From NCBI GenBank assembly GCA_003133265.1, contig PKWQ01000250.1, positions 1 through 9,299 on the forward strand: a DNA stretch of 9,299 nt, in the 5' to 3' direction. The translations under genes and the position numbers were made by a program. The stretch comes from Acetobacteraceae bacterium. GTDB lineage: Bacteria > Pseudomonadota > Alphaproteobacteria > Acetobacterales > Acetobacteraceae. Of the stretch, positions 1-4,983 are shown one piece after another (the stretch's first letter is position 1; each line of letters begins with the position of its first letter). The notes under the pieces were generated by a model, which saw only the letters and a list, made by a program, of their open reading frames with translations, was not told where the DNA came from and did not search any database.

Positions 1-120
1 CGCCAGTTAGTTTGACAATGCCACCGATGCCGCACCCGCAACCAACGCCGGGGCACCTCGGCCGGCAGCCCATCTCTGATCTGATCGAATTGGATGTAGC
101 GCCGACCGGGTAGGATTCGC
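1..120. other. Left edge, no gene supported
   Basis: I see no convincing gene in this edge stretch. On the minus strand one frame from about 119 to the edge reads as plausible protein without a start codon. Another frame begins with an ATG at 124-122 that overlaps the stop of the neighbouring gene (ATGA) but is rich in Cys and Gly and looks non-coding. On the plus strand one frame is open from the edge to a TAG at 111-113. None can be decided without the sequence to the left. Confidence 0.4.
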
Positions 121-552
121 TCATTTCGGTACCACGGCTGGATTGCCGCCCGGCGTGCCCGGGGGCGGAATAACCGGCGTCGGGAATGCGCCGGGCGCGG
201 GTGCTCCCTTGTCGATTCCGGAATCCACCGAATCGGGCGGGCGAGCAACGCCGTTGCTGGTCCTGCCACCGGGCGTGTCGGGCCGACCGTCCGGTGGCAG
301 CAGTGCCGGGATCTCGGTTTGCGGACCGCGCTGGATATCCGTGCCGGGCACTCCCGGAGCGGGTCGTCCGTTGGCCGGGTGGGACGGCATGATTTCAGCT
401 GGCGGTGTGGTCTGTGTGTCCGGCGGTATCGACGGGACGGGTGGAGGCGCCTGACTATGGGCAACCGCCACAGAACCGACCAGCAGTGCCGTTGCCAAGC
501 CGGTCCCCCGCCAGCAGGAGCGCATAGCCGGCCACCGATGGAACGTGATCAT
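121..552 (-). CDS. Secreted proline-rich protein of unknown function
   Basis: A 143-residue protein that I do not recognise. The N-terminus looks like a Sec signal peptide: basic residues (Arg6, Arg11, Arg15), a hydrophobic core around residues 18-31 (ATALLVGSVAVA) and a likely cleavage after HSQA at about residue 35. The remaining ~108 residues are low-complexity and rich in Pro, Gly, Thr and Asp with no Cys, so the mature part is probably disordered and located in the periplasm or cell envelope. Its ATG overlaps the stop codon of the upstream gene (ATGA at 552-549), which suggests translational coupling. Proline-rich exported proteins of this kind are common lineage-specific hypotheticals in Acetobacteraceae-type genomes. 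The long open frames on the opposite strand here are taken as shadows because only this frame gives a coherent signal peptide. Confidence 0.6.
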   Translation of the reverse strand: MITFHRWPAMRSCWRGTGLATALLVGSVAVAHSQAPPPVPSIPPDTQTTPPAEIMPSHPANGRPAPGVPGTDIQRGPQTEIPALLPPDGRPDTPGGRTSNGVARPPDSVDSGIDKGAPAPGAFPTPVIPPPGTPGGNPAVVPK

Positions 553-1004
553 AGCAACTTGCGATGCTGCACGAGCCTGGAACCATAGCGCCCACCAGCG
601 ATGATCCGCTCGTCATCCTGTCCGCTGTAGTCGCCTGACCAGCGGACCAGCCTCTCCAGCCCGTTTGATCGAGGCTCCGGCCCTGTTGCGGACAATCCGT
701 CGGAAATGGACGATGTCGGCACCGGCGCGCCTGGAGGTAGTTCCCCAACGGGCGGCGTTGAGCTCGGCGGCTCCTCCACCGGCTGGTGCTCAAAGTCCGG
801 CACGGGTTCGGGCATCTGCGCATGTAGCACGACCGCTCTCCTCGTTTCGGGTTTGTCCTCGCACAACGGGCAACACCCGCTGGTGCGGCCGATGCTGATG
901 GGCGGACGCGGCCAGTGGCCGAGACCAACCCTGATCTGCGAATTGCAAGTTGGACAGACCGCTCTTGGATGGTTGCAACTACCTACTGAGATTCGCACAG
1001 ACAT
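549..1004 (-). CDS. Hypothetical protein, possible zinc ribbon with Pro-rich tail
   Basis: I do not recognise this protein. The N-terminal third of the longest version (151 aa) has two CPxC knuckles (CPTC near residue 17 and CPLC near residue 45), a spacing typical of a small zinc ribbon. A Pro/Glu-rich middle (PVEEPPSSTPPVGELPP) follows, then a mixed-charge C-terminus. Two CPxC motifs within 30 residues are unlikely by chance, which favours the long form. However, no Shine-Dalgarno is visible before the ATG at 1004. An alternative GTG start at 830-828 has GAGGAG seven bases upstream and would give a 93-aa protein without the Cys motifs. The stop overlaps the start of the secreted proline-rich gene by ATGA. 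The start is therefore undecided; the last ~90 codons are the best supported part. Confidence 0.45.
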   Translation of the reverse strand: MSVRISVGSCNHPRAVCPTCNSQIRVGLGHWPRPPISIGRTSGCCPLCEDKPETRRAVVLHAQMPEPVPDFEHQPVEEPPSSTPPVGELPPGAPVPTSSISDGLSATGPEPRSNGLERLVRWSGDYSGQDDERIIAGGRYGSRLVQHRKLL

Positions 1005-1097
1005 CGGACCAGGAGGTCGTCAGGCTGCTGGAACAGGCGAGGCGCGAATATGACGAGAAGAGGCCGGGCAGCATCGGCATGAGCGCCCGCTTCGTCG

Positions 1098-1445
1098 TCA
1101 GCCGCTCGCGTTCACCGCCTTCTGCAGATCCGCCTTGCTCATGCGGGAGCGTCCGGCAATGCCTTTGCGCGTCGCCTGGTTGTAAAGCTCCGTCCGGGTT
1201 GGGCCCGTCTCCCGACTGGCCTTCGCAGGCTGGCCGACTCTCTCTTTTCGCTTGGTCTCGGCAAGCCGGCGCTGGTTCTGTTTGGGCGACTGCTGGTTAG
1301 ATGCTCCCGCTTCGCTGAGCGCGATGGCGATCGCCTGCTTGGGATTGGGGACCTTGCCGCCACGGCCGCGCTCAAGCTCGCCGTCTTTGAACTCGTGCAT
1401 CACGCGTTCGACGATTTCCTTTTGTGTCTTGGTCTGCTTGGTCAT
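1098..1445 (-). CDS. DUF6496 / Rho_N-like small basic protein
   Basis: A 115-residue, strongly basic protein matching the DUF6496 type seen across alphaproteobacteria. The N-terminal half has the conserved run VERVMHEFKDGEL (residues 12-24), a GRGGKV turn and KQAIAIALSEAG. A Lys/Arg/Gln-rich linker follows (about 50-80). The C-terminus (TRTELYNQA...GRSRMSKADLQKAV) resembles the Rho N-terminal/HeH helix-extended-loop-helix fold, usually a nucleic-acid-binding module. The biochemical role of the family is not established; small size, charge and the HeH-like tail suggest nucleic-acid binding, possibly in stress or stationary phase. The ATG at 1445 is preceded by a purine-rich AAAGGGAAAGGT stretch that can serve as ribosome binding site. 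The gene stands alone with a poorly populated neighbourhood on both sides. Confidence 0.88.
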   Translation of the reverse strand: MTKQTKTQKEIVERVMHEFKDGELERGRGGKVPNPKQAIAIALSEAGASNQQSPKQNQRRLAETKRKERVGQPAKASRETGPTRTELYNQATRKGIAGRSRMSKADLQKAVNASG

Positions 1446-1775
1446 ACCTTTCCCTTTGCTGGATCAAACTTGCACCGCACGACGCAGACCAGCCACCGCC
1501 CCGTCGCGACGCTCCGTCAGTAGATGGAGAGCCATTGGCCGTGTTGCAAGAATTAGCAGGGCGGGCGGGCGTTGGTACAAAATTGCGGTCCTGAGCTTGG
1601 GCAGCACAACGGGTGGGGCCTAAAGGGCCTCTCCCTCGTTCTCCGGATGACTGATGCCCTACAAGGCTAAAGGGCCGCGCCGCCACAAGATACGTAGGCG
1701 GAGCAGCGGCGACAGGGTCAGATTTGGGTTGATGGCACGCCGCGATGCTAATCCCACGGAGGGGTAGCTCATGCG
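1446..1775. other. 330-bp stretch without a supported gene
   Basis: No coherent coding frame is seen. The minus-strand frames that stay open here (continuing from the transposase remnant or running into the DUF6496 gene) have no recognisable protein character. The stretch includes a 10-bp direct repeat, CTAAAGGGCC, at 1620-1629 and 1667-1676. It probably holds the DUF6496 promoter and debris next to the truncated insertion sequence. Confidence 0.5.
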
Positions 1776-1928
1776 GATCACCTCGCGCATGTTGACGCGC
1801 CGTTTGCCGCCGCCACGCTTGGCCGGGGGGATCAGCGGCTTGATATGCGCCCGCTCCGCCTCGGTCAGGTCGCTCGGATAACGCAGCTTGTCGCGGTTGT
1901 AGCGCGGGCGGTTTTTGATCGTCCACAT
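1776..1928 (-). pseudogene. IS5-family transposase, N-terminal fragment (DUF4096)
   Basis: The first ~51 codons (ATG at 1928) read MWTIKNRPRYNRDKLRYPSD, then LTEAE, IKPLIPPAKRGGG and NMREVI. This is the N-terminal DUF4096 (helix-turn-helix-like) part of IS5-family DDE transposases. A full protein would be roughly 250-280 residues. Here homology stops abruptly after MREVI near 1775, and the frame runs on into unrelated residues up to a stop near 1659. No DDE catalytic part is present. The Trp usually found in the family's EEW/AEW motif is Arg here, consistent with decay. An in-frame ATG at 1940 adds four residues but is probably not the native start. The upstream IS terminus is expected between about 1940 and 2000, though I cannot define its inverted repeat. 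It cannot transpose by itself. Confidence 0.85.
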
Positions 1929-1970
1929 GCGGCACCTCACGATCCGGTGCCATGCATAGAATCATAGACT

Positions 1971-1990
1971 TTCAAGCCGGTTCAAGCCGT
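1971..1990. repeat. Tandem 10-bp repeat TTCAAGCCGG/T
   Basis: TTCAAGCCGG is followed immediately by TTCAAGCCGT (9 of 10 identical). It lies just outside the transposase remnant start, so it may sit at or near the insertion-sequence terminus. The function is unknown. Confidence 0.6.
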
Positions 1991-2019
1991 TATCTTTGTG
2001 ACCTATAACCGACTCAAAT

Positions 2020-2045
2020 GACACACAATGTGTCCGGACGGACAC
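2020..2045. repeat. Overlapping inverted repeats, possible protein-binding site
   Basis: GACACA and TGTGTC pair across a 3-bp spacer (2020-2034). GTGTCC and GGACAC pair across GGAC (2030-2045). The two share the central TGTGTCC arm, so three half-sites of the same 6-7-mer lie in 26 bp in alternating orientation. Such an arrangement suits a dimeric regulator, a resolvase or a partition-type protein. No cognate gene is in the window. Confidence 0.55.
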
Positions 2046-2242
2046 TTAGGGGCGAAACGGCTCTTTTGGCCAAGAGGAGATGATTCGGGCGACTAATGGC
2101 GTTGTGCGCAGGTGCGCTTACCATATGATCCTCCCATACGCTCGCTCAAATCGGACCCGTCGCAGCCACAACATCACACCGCCACCGCCGTCGATTGGCA
2201 GGGCGGTTGTTCACCCTCATTCGCTACCGTCCAGAACAGGCT

Positions 2243-2264
2243 TTCTTGGTAAGGTTCTTGGTAA
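2243..2264. repeat. 10-bp direct repeat TTCTTGGTAA, 12-bp period
   Basis: Exact copies lie at 2243-2252 and 2255-2264, separated by GG. They begin about 60 bases from the tRNA-Glu 3' end. Spaced short direct repeats beside a tRNA attachment site are what tyrosine-integrase arm-type sites look like, but no integrase is encoded here, so this reading is only inference. Confidence 0.6.
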
Positions 2265-2321
2265 ACCGGGTGCGGTGCCAGGATCGGGCAGCTTATTCCG
2301 CCATAACTCATTGAAATTGCT

Positions 2322-2397
2322 TGGCGTCCCGTAGGGGATTCGAACCCCTGTTACCGCCGTGAGAGGGCGGTGTCCTAGGCCTCTAGACGAACGGGAC
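2322..2397 (-). tRNA. tRNA-Glu (anticodon CTC)
   Basis: A 76-base complete cloverleaf on the minus strand. The acceptor stem GTCCCGT pairs with ACGGGAC, followed by discriminator G and an encoded CCA (2324-2322). The D arm contains GTCTAGAGGCCTAGGAC. The anticodon stem CCGCC/GGCGG encloses loop CTCTCAC with anticodon CTC at 2363-2361. The T arm is GGGGT-TCGAATC-CCC-T. Overall it is very close to bacterial tRNA-Glu genes. It decodes GAG and, through glutamyl-tRNA, also feeds tetrapyrrole synthesis in alphaproteobacteria only if HemA is present, which is not testable here. No T-run terminator follows the 3' end, unusual for a solitary tRNA gene and consistent with rearranged downstream DNA. Confidence 0.97.
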
Positions 2398-2413
2398 CGT
2401 GGCCGAGGGGCGC

Positions 2414-2442
2414 CTTCTAGGCCAGACACCGGGCAAGTTCAA
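2414..2442 (-). promoter_or_regulatory. Candidate sigma-70 promoter of tRNA-Glu
   Basis: On the minus strand TTGAAC (2442-2437) and TAGAAG (2419-2414) are separated by exactly 17 bp. A GC-rich discriminator follows (GCGCC), typical of stable-RNA promoters. Transcription would begin about ten bases before the mature tRNA 5' end. Each hexamer matches consensus at 4 of 6 positions. Confidence 0.5.
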
Positions 2443-2476
2443 GCGCCCCGCCGCAGATTCCCCCGAACCCGCCCCC

Positions 2477-2752
2477 TTACCTTGCCAGCCCGATCCTCCC
2501 CTGCACCGCCCCGGACTTGGCATCCAGCAGCAGCACGCGGTCGGGGCCGCCGCCCTGAAGCTGCACCGCCAGACGGTCCTGCACCGCGGCAATCCCGGCG
2601 ATCCGGGTGCCGGCGGGCTCGTCCAGCAGCACCGTTGCCGCCATGCTCGGCACGGGCGTGCCCAGCCGCCGCGCAATCGTCACGCCCAGCACCACCACGC
2701 CCGCGACGATCAGCACCGCCATACCGATCGTCAGGATCTTCAAACCCCGCAT
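2477..2752 (-). CDS. DUF6476-type small membrane protein
   Basis: A 91-residue protein with one N-terminal transmembrane segment (about residues 4-28, KILTIGMAVLIVAGVVVLG), a basic RR pair after it, and a C-terminal domain with a LDEPAGTRIAGIAA stretch and VLLLDAKSGAVQGRIGL that reads like short beta strands. Size, layout and position divergent from rluD fit the DUF6476 family of alphaproteobacteria, whose function is unknown. I start at the ATG at 2752 because AAGGA lies a few bases upstream. An ATG at 2776 would add MARSEGKR. The gene precedes tRNA-Glu on the same strand with a gap of about 80 bp containing a tRNA promoter candidate. Confidence 0.85.
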   Translation of the reverse strand: MRGLKILTIGMAVLIVAGVVVLGVTIARRLGTPVPSMAATVLLDEPAGTRIAGIAAVQDRLAVQLQGGGPDRVLLLDAKSGAVQGRIGLAR

Positions 2753-2781
2753 GCGCTTTCCTTCACTGCGTGCCATAGCCG

Positions 2782-2804
2782 ATTTCCCATAGAGAATTTC
2801 CCAT
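2782..2804. repeat. ATTTCCCAT direct repeat in divergent promoter region
   Basis: ATTTCCCAT occurs at 2782-2790 and 2796-2804 with a 14-bp period. The second copy runs into the palindrome CCCATGGG (2800-2807). It lies in the 82-bp gap between the divergent DUF6476 gene and rluD, so it may be a regulator-binding site shared by both. No function is shown by sequence. Confidence 0.5.
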
Positions 2805-2834
2805 GGGCGGCAATCCGCGTTATCCGCTCCCGTC

Positions 2835-3815
2835 ATGGCCGAGCAGACACCACCACCCGAACCGATCACCATCCTCGCCGGCCCGGAGGCGAGGGGGCAA
2901 CGGGTCGATCGGTTCCTCGCGGATGCCATCGGCACGATGTCGCGCTCCCGCGTCAAGTCGCTGATCGAGGAAGGACGCGTCAGCCGCGACGGGACCGTGC
3001 TGCGCGAACCCGCCGAGGCGGCAAGAGCCGGCGCCACCTACCGGCTGGTCCCGCCGGTGCCCGTCGCGGCACAGCCGGCGGCGCAAATCATCCCGTTCAC
3101 CATCCTCTATGAGGATTCCGACCTGATCGTGCTCGACAAGCCGGCCGGCCTGGTGGTGCATCCGGCGCCGGGCAACGAGGACGGCACGCTGGTCAATGCC
3201 CTGCTGGCGCATTGCGGCGATACCCTGCCTGGGATCGGCGGCGAGCGCCGGCCGGGCATCGTGCATCGGCTGGACAAGGACACGTCGGGCGTGATGGTCG
3301 TGGCCAAGACCGAACAGGCGCTCGCCGTGCTGTCGGCGGCCTTCGCGGCGCGCGACCTGGACCGCGCCTATCTGGCGCTCTGCTGGGGCCTGCCCAACCC
3401 ACCCGCCGGCGAGATCGAGGGCACGATCGGCCGCGACCCGCGCGACCGCAAACGCATGGCATTGGTCACGCGCGGCGGCAAGACGGCGCTGACCCGCTAC
3501 CGCACGCTGAAGACCTGGCATGCCGCGGTCAGCCTCCTGGAATGCCGGCTGGCCACCGGGCGGACCCATCAAATCCGCGTGCATCTGAGCGCGCGTGGCT
3601 ATCCGATCGTCGGCGATCCGGTCTATCTTCGCCGCATCCCCGCCGCCGCCCGTACCGTCCCTGAGCCGGCGCGCGGTGCATTGTTGGACTTCCCGCGCCA
3701 GGCGCTGCACGCGGCACGACTTGGCTTCGCTCATCCGCGCACCGGCGCGGCCTTGGAATTCGAGACGCCGCTGCCGGCGGACATGCAGGCGCTCATCGAC
3801 TTGCTGAATGAATAA
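2835..3815 (+). CDS. rluD: 23S rRNA pseudouridine synthase, RluA/RluD family
   Basis: A 326-residue RluA-family pseudouridine synthase that isomerises specific uridines, for RluD those in helix 69 of 23S rRNA, supporting late 50S assembly. An N-terminal S4 RNA-binding domain (about residues 22-75, with RVDRFLAD and SRSRVKSLIEEGRV) precedes the catalytic domain (about 88-315). Motifs seen: LDKPAGLVVHP (100-110), GIVHRLDKDTSG (141-152) with catalytic Asp147, and TGRTHQIRVH (241-250). Length and domain order are normal and no key residue is missing. Family members differ in target site; rluD is chosen because of the S4 domain, the HRLDKDTSG motif and the rpoH neighbour, an arrangement common in alphaproteobacteria. 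No Shine-Dalgarno is visible before the ATG and no alternative in-frame start lies nearby, so a weak or leaderless start is possible. Confidence 0.95.
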   Translation: MAEQTPPPEPITILAGPEARGQRVDRFLADAIGTMSRSRVKSLIEEGRVSRDGTVLREPAEAARAGATYRLVPPVPVAAQPAAQIIPFTILYEDSDLIVLDKPAGLVVHPAPGNEDGTLVNALLAHCGDTLPGIGGERRPGIVHRLDKDTSGVMVVAKTEQALAVLSAAFAARDLDRAYLALCWGLPNPPAGEIEGTIGRDPRDRKRMALVTRGGKTALTRYRTLKTWHAAVSLLECRLATGRTHQIRVHLSARGYPIVGDPVYLRRIPAAARTVPEPARGALLDFPRQALHAARLGFAHPRTGAALEFETPLPADMQALIDLLNE

Positions 3816-3838
3816 TTCTCAATGAAGCCGCCGAAAAA

Positions 3839-3867
3839 TTGACAGGACTAAATGAGTCCTGTATAAA
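3839..3867 (+). promoter_or_regulatory. Near-consensus sigma-70 promoter upstream of rpoH
   Basis: TTGACA (3839-3844, perfect -35) and TATAAA (3862-3867, 5 of 6 at -10) are separated by exactly 17 bp. It begins 23 bases after the rluD stop and points toward rpoH, giving a leader of roughly 220 bases. In a GC-rich genome such a strong housekeeping promoter stands out. It is the best candidate for vegetative rpoH transcription, though a separate small RNA in the leader cannot be excluded. Confidence 0.75.
3842..3862. promoter_or_regulatory. Perfect palindromic operator inside the rpoH promoter
   Basis: ACAGGACT (3842-3849) and AGTCCTGT (3855-3862) are exact inverse complements around AAATG. 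They fill the space between the -35 and -10 hexamers and touch both. A bound dimer would block RNA polymerase. The core GACT-N5-AGTC resembles the IscR type-1 class of Rrf2-family sites, matching that consensus except for one central base. Assignment to Rrf2 is inference. Confidence 0.65.
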
Positions 3868-3944
3868 CCACTTGAACAGTGCGGACGGGTACACCGTACT
3901 GGGGGGATCGTCCGGATACGCCGTCGCCAACCAGGGGCGGGTCT

Positions 3945-3987
3945 CCGGGATGTAATGCTCCGTCCCCCGGGATGTAATGTTCCATCC
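3945..3987. repeat. Tandem 21-bp repeat in rpoH leader
   Basis: Two copies (3945-3965 and 3967-3987) share CCGGGATGTAATG then a C/T, TCC, A/G and TCC, giving 19 of 21 identical, with a 22-bp period, about two helical turns. Each copy contains ATGTAATG, that is, a start codon followed directly by a stop that overlaps a second ATG. They lie about 105 bases upstream of rpoH. They could be protein-binding half-sites on one DNA face or an mRNA feature. Confidence 0.7.
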
Positions 3988-4078
3988 TGTACCTGGACTG
4001 GCTTTCAGTCGCTTACGCCTTGAGTCGCATCTGACCGGGTTTCCGTGCCATCGCGGGCGGGCTCGCGGTCAACAGGCG

Positions 4079-4085
4079 AAAGGAG
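4079..4085 (+). promoter_or_regulatory. Ribosome binding site of rpoH
   Basis: AAAGGAG lies seven bases before the ATG at 4093 and fixes that start over an in-frame upstream ATG at 4045, which would place this site inside the coding sequence. Confidence 0.85.
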
Positions 4086-4092
4086 TTTCAAA

Positions 4093-4983
4093 ATGGCTGC
4101 CGCCGTTATCAATGTCGCTCCCGAGGGCAACCTCACGCGGTATCTCCAGGAAATCCGCAAGTTCCCGATGCTCACGCCGGAAGAAGAACTGGCGCTGTCG
4201 CATCGCTGGCGGGATCACGAGGACCTGGACGCCGCGCATAAGCTGGTTACCTCGCACCTGCGCCTCGTCGCCAAGATCGCGATGGGCTACCGCGGCTATG
4301 GCCTGCCGGTCGGCGAGCTGATCAGCGAAGGCAATGTCGGCATGATGCAGGCGGTGAAGCGGTTCGACCCCGATCGGGGGTTCCGCCTGGCCACCTACGC
4401 GATGTGGTGGATCCGCGCCGCCATTCAAGAATACATCCTGCACAGCTGGTCGCTGGTGAAAATGGGCACCACCGCCGCGCAGAAGAAGCTGTTCTTCAAC
4501 CTGCGCCGGCTGAAGGGCCAGATGCAGGCGATCGAGGACGGCGACCTGCAGCCCGAGCAGGTGGCGAAAATCGCCCGCGCGCTGGCCGTGCCGGAGCAGG
4601 ACGTGATCAACATGAACCGCCGCCTCGCCGCGCCCGACAATAGCCTGAACGCGCCGGTGCGGCTGGATGGCGAGGGCGAGTGGCAGGACTGGCTGGTGGA
4701 CGTGAGCGACAGCCAGGAAACCGTCTTCGCCGAGCAGGAGGAAATGAGCGGACGTCAGGCACTGCTCGCCACCGCGCTGAAGACGCTGAACCCGCGCGAG
4801 CGGCACATCCTGACCCAGCGCCGGCTCTCGGAAGAGCCGACCACGCTTGAGGATCTGTCGCGGGAATACGGCATCTCCCGCGAGCGGGTACGCCAGATCG
4901 AGGTGCGCGCGTTCGAAAAGCTGCAGAAGGCGATGAAGACCCAGATCGCCGAGCGGCGGATGGCGAGCCAGCCCGCGGCCTAA
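4093..4983 (+). CDS. rpoH: RNA polymerase sigma-32 factor RpoH
   Basis: A 296-residue group 3 sigma-70-family factor directing RNA polymerase to heat-shock promoters (chaperones, proteases). Region 1.2 is at about residues 10-40. Region 2 (about 50-120) contains HLRLVAKIAMGYRGYGLP, DLISEGN-type GELISEGNVGMMQAV, FDPDRGFRLATYAMWWIRAAI and the -10-recognising segment. The RpoH box QKKLFFNLRRLK (about 131-142) separates RpoH from other sigma factors and is the site for chaperone/FtsH control in the family. Region 4 at the C-terminus has LNPRERHILTQRRL and the helix-turn-helix TLEDLSREYGISRERVRQIE. Length is normal and all regions are intact. It follows rluD by 277 bp containing a strong promoter with a palindromic operator, and its stop overlaps that of the convergent membrane-protein gene by 4 bp. 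Confidence 0.97.
   Translation: MAAAVINVAPEGNLTRYLQEIRKFPMLTPEEELALSHRWRDHEDLDAAHKLVTSHLRLVAKIAMGYRGYGLPVGELISEGNVGMMQAVKRFDPDRGFRLATYAMWWIRAAIQEYILHSWSLVKMGTTAAQKKLFFNLRRLKGQMQAIEDGDLQPEQVAKIARALAVPEQDVINMNRRLAAPDNSLNAPVRLDGEGEWQDWLVDVSDSQETVFAEQEEMSGRQALLATALKTLNPRERHILTQRRLSEEPTTLEDLSREYGISRERVRQIEVRAFEKLQKAMKTQIAERRMASQPAA

Larger units (their letters stand above)
1929..2321. other. Gene-free stretch between IS remnant and tRNA-Glu
   Basis: Nothing here reads as a convincing protein on either strand. By eye it is more AT-rich than the core genes to the right. It contains a near-perfect 10-bp tandem repeat (1971-1990), overlapping inverted repeats of TGTGTC/GTGTCC (2020-2045) and a 10-bp direct repeat TTCTTGGTAA (2243-2264). 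It lies directly downstream of the tRNA-Glu 3' end, where mobile elements often integrate, but carries no integrase gene. Confidence 0.55.

Noticed and set aside
100..121. Partial similarity of GGGTAGGATTCG to the tRNA-Glu 3' end (GTAGGGGATTCG), possible far attachment site
   Set aside because: Only about 10 bases match and a 2-base gap is needed; too weak for an attachment repeat.
1659..1775. Continuation of the transposase frame as a functional fusion protein
   Set aside because: The residues after MREVI have no similarity to the IS5 transposase and look like chance read-through.
2080..2334. Plus-strand frame from 2080 running into tRNA-Glu, with AGGAG beside the ATG
   Set aside because: The AGGAG touches the ATG with no spacing, the translation is unstructured, and the frame runs into the antisense of the tRNA.
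2820..3734. 304-codon minus-strand frame opposite rluD
   Set aside because: Antisense shadow of rluD; no recognisable motif.
3872..3900. CTTGAA as -35 of a sigma-32 promoter for rpoH autoregulation
   Set aside because: No suitable CCCCAT-type or alphaproteobacterial -10 element at the right distance.
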